From Paraburkholderia azotifigens (GTDB lineage: Bacteria; Pseudomonadota; Gammaproteobacteria; Burkholderiales; Burkholderiaceae), in contig NZ_VOQS01000003.1 of the NCBI RefSeq assembly GCF_007995085.1, positions 62,001 to 126,000 on the forward strand: 64,000 nt of DNA, in the 5' to 3' direction. The position numbers and the translations under genes are program-made. Within the stretch, counting starts at the first letter, position 1, and every line of letters begins with the position of its first letter. Positions 62,157-64,000 of this stretch are shown here, in pieces. The notes beneath the pieces are model-generated. The model was not told the DNA's origin and made no database searches. It saw only the letters and a program-made list of their open reading frames with translations.

Positions 62157-62612
62157 CTTCTCTATCTCCACCGTTTATCTGGGAATCCGCCAGTCATGCT
62201 TGCGGCCGTCGCGGCGGCAAGGGAAATGCCACGCGGCCGCCGATGCCAGACCGCCTGCGGCAACGGCCCGCCACGCAAGTAAGCCAGATTCGGCGGCCCA
62301 GCAGAGCCCCCCGCGGGGGGTGGCGGCACGCGTCCTCAGGGGGCGCCCGACACAGGCCTCCGGAGCGGTTTCATACGGGGCTCCCCCCCGGTTCAGGGTG
62401 GCGGCGGCACTGCTCGACGCGTTTACATTGTCATGCGGGCCCCGCCCCCGGGCGAAAGGACTGCGCCGTTCTTGCCGATCTGTCGATTGCCTGTGCGCGG
62501 ATGCACCGCCTGGGCCGAGCCCGGCGCGCGAAGCGGACACTCGACGGGCCCGGCGGTCCCGTCGCGAGCCAGGCCGCCGCGCCACCATTTCCCTTCGACG
62601 AGGACATCGAGA
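62157..62612. other. Divergent intergenic region SDR / aldehyde dehydrogenase
   Basis: This 456-bp, very GC-rich region contains a perfect GC dyad CCCCCCGCGGGGGG at 62307-62320. TTCAGGGTGG at about 62392-62401 loosely resembles the ATTCGGGTGG motif found before the other operons. GAGGACATCGAG precedes the aldehyde dehydrogenase ATG. I see no convincing small gene or RNA. Confidence 0.4.
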
Positions 62613-64000
62613 TGAAAACATTGGACCGCTTTTATATCGGCGGCGCGTGGGTCGCGCCTTCGGCGGCAGCAACCCGGATGGACCTGATCGACCCTGCTTC
62701 CGAGTGCGTGCAAGGCACACTCGCCATGGGCGCGGCCGAGGACGCGGACCGTGCGGTCGCCGCCGCGCGCGCCGCCTTCCCCGAGTGGGCGGCGAGCAGC
62801 CGCGAAACGCGCATTGCCCTGCTCGAACGCATCGCCGGACTCTACCAGGCTCGTCTTGAAGAGATTGCGCAAGCGGTGTGCGCCGAAATCGGCGCCCCCA
62901 TCACACTGTGCCGGGCGCTTCAGGCGCCCGTCGGCCTCGCGCAGCTGAAGAGCACGCTCGACGCGCTCCGCGAGTTCGATTTCGAAACCGTGAACGGCAA
63001 CAGCCGTATCCTGCGCGAGCCGGTCGGCGTCGCAGCGCTGATCACCCCCTGGAACTGGCCGCTGAACCAGATCATCGCCAAGGTCGCGCCCGCCCTCGCA
63101 GCCGGCTGCACAATCGTCCTCAAGCCTTCCGAAATCGCGCCGTTCGACGCGATGATCCTTGCCGGGATCGTGCACGAGGCCGGCACGCCGCCGGGCGTCT
63201 TCAACATGATCTTCGGCGAAGGCGGCGTAGTCGGCGCACGGCTTTCGGCGCATTCGCAAGTCGACATGGTGTCGATCACCGGCTCGACCCGCGCTGGGAT
63301 CGATGTTGCGATCAATGCCGCGCCGACGGTTAAGCGCGTCGCGCAGGAACTCGGCGGAAAGTCGCCGCTCCTGATCCTCGACGACGCGGATTTCACGGCC
63401 ACGGTAACGAGCGGCGTCGCGCAATGCATGGTGAACTCGGGCCAGACGTGCGTGGCGCCGACGCGCATGCTCGTGCCGCGCGAACGCCACGATGAAGCGG
63501 CCGCGATTGCCGCCGCTGTCGCCAACGCGATCCGCCCCGGCAATCCCGCGCACGCCGAAACGAAAATGGGCCCGATCGCGAACGCCAGGCAATACGAAAC
63601 AGTCCAGCGGATGATACGCATCGGCATCGAGGAAGGCGCGCGCCTCGTCGCTGGCGGCCCGGGACGCCCCGACGGCATCGACCGCGGCTTCTATACGAAG
63701 CCCACGGTCTTCGCTGACGTGCATAACGACATGGCCATCGCGCGCACAGAGATTTTCGGGCCGGTACTGGCGATCATTGCCTGCGACAGCGAGGCCCACG
63801 CGATCGAGATCGCCAACGACACGCCCTACGGACTCGCCGCCTACGTCGCCTCGGCCGACGTCGCTCGCGCGCAGCGCGTCGCGTCGAAGCTGCGGGCCGG
63901 CTCCGTACGGATCAATGGCGCGACGATGGACTTCAACCTCCCGTTCGGCGGCTACAAGGCTTCGGGAAACGGCCGCGAATGCGGCGCTCAGGGGATCAGC
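62613..64000 (+). CDS. NAD(P)-dependent aldehyde dehydrogenase (3' end outside window)
   Basis: The first 462 residues of an aldehyde dehydrogenase are present; the last few residues lie beyond the window. Visible motifs are the cofactor region ITPWNWPLNQIIAKVAPALA and LKPSEIAPF, SITGSTRAG, the general base in QELGGKSPLLIL, the nucleophile in NSGQTCVAPTR, and EIFGPVLAII. It may oxidise an aldehyde to the acid entering the adjacent CoA pathway. GAGG lies 8 bp before the ATG. Confidence 0.93.

Noticed and set aside
62423..63799. A 458-codon open frame on the minus strand
   Set aside because: It is antisense to the aldehyde dehydrogenase, which has the catalytic Cys and Glu motifs. The dehydrogenase frame is open to the window edge.

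Overview
The window looks like a chromosome segment from a Burkholderiaceae member, most likely Paraburkholderia or Caballeronia. The clues are high GC with strongly GC-biased third codon positions, a DUF4148 secreted protein, a betaproteobacterial bcsD-P-Q-A-B-Z-C cellulose operon, a Gram-negative trimeric porin, iorAB-type molybdenum hydroxylase genes and dense LysR/AraC/DeoR/LuxR regulators. The genus is inferred from gene content, not from a marker gene. No rRNA, tRNA or CRISPR array was recognised.

Region 1 (1-9.8 kb) holds housekeeping and accessory genes: the start of a DeoR regulator, a divergent covalent-FAD/GcvT-type amine dehydrogenase, an AraC regulator divergent from an NmrA-like reductase, small ORFs, a decayed isochorismatase gene, ribA, a two-CBS protein, a DUF4148 protein, the 3-methyladenine glycosylase mpg and a BON-domain protein. 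Region 2 (9.9-16.4 kb) holds a ChaA-type antiporter, a LysR regulator and a polar amino acid ABC transporter lacking an ATPase gene. It is followed by a large nested palindromic repeat whose right arm is split by an intact IS5-family element with a CTTA target duplication.

Region 3 (16.35-20.3 kb) encodes a periplasmic three-part oxidoreductase: a 2Fe-2S subunit, a Tat-exported molybdopterin subunit and a triheme cytochrome c. Region 4 (20.7-33.7 kb) is a complete cellulose synthesis and export operon on the minus strand, with unusual low-complexity repeats in BcsC and BcsB. Region 5 (33.7-38.8 kb) is a mixed set: a hypothetical protein, an Asp-nucleophile alpha/beta hydrolase, an NlpD-like lipoprotein, an SRPBCC protein, a DeoR regulator and a NudK-like Nudix hydrolase.

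Region 6 (38.9-64.0 kb) is one large acyl-CoA catabolic island. A minus-strand operon encodes an SDR, three acyl-CoA dehydrogenases, a MaoC hydratase, an aberrant citryl-CoA lyase-like protein, an MFS transporter and an alpha-methylacyl-CoA racemase. A plus-strand operon encodes an acyl-CoA dehydrogenase, an SCPx-type thiolase, a split MaoC pair, an SDR, an acyl-CoA ligase and an enoyl-CoA hydratase. Next to them are etfBA, an MFE-2-like SDR and an aldehyde dehydrogenase cut by the window edge. A BON protein, a porin and a large LuxR/MalT-type regulator with a one-base frameshift sit between the operons. Together these resemble the peroxisomal toolkit for 2-methyl-branched or sterol-side-chain acyl-CoA beta-oxidation. 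The substrate is not evident from the sequence.
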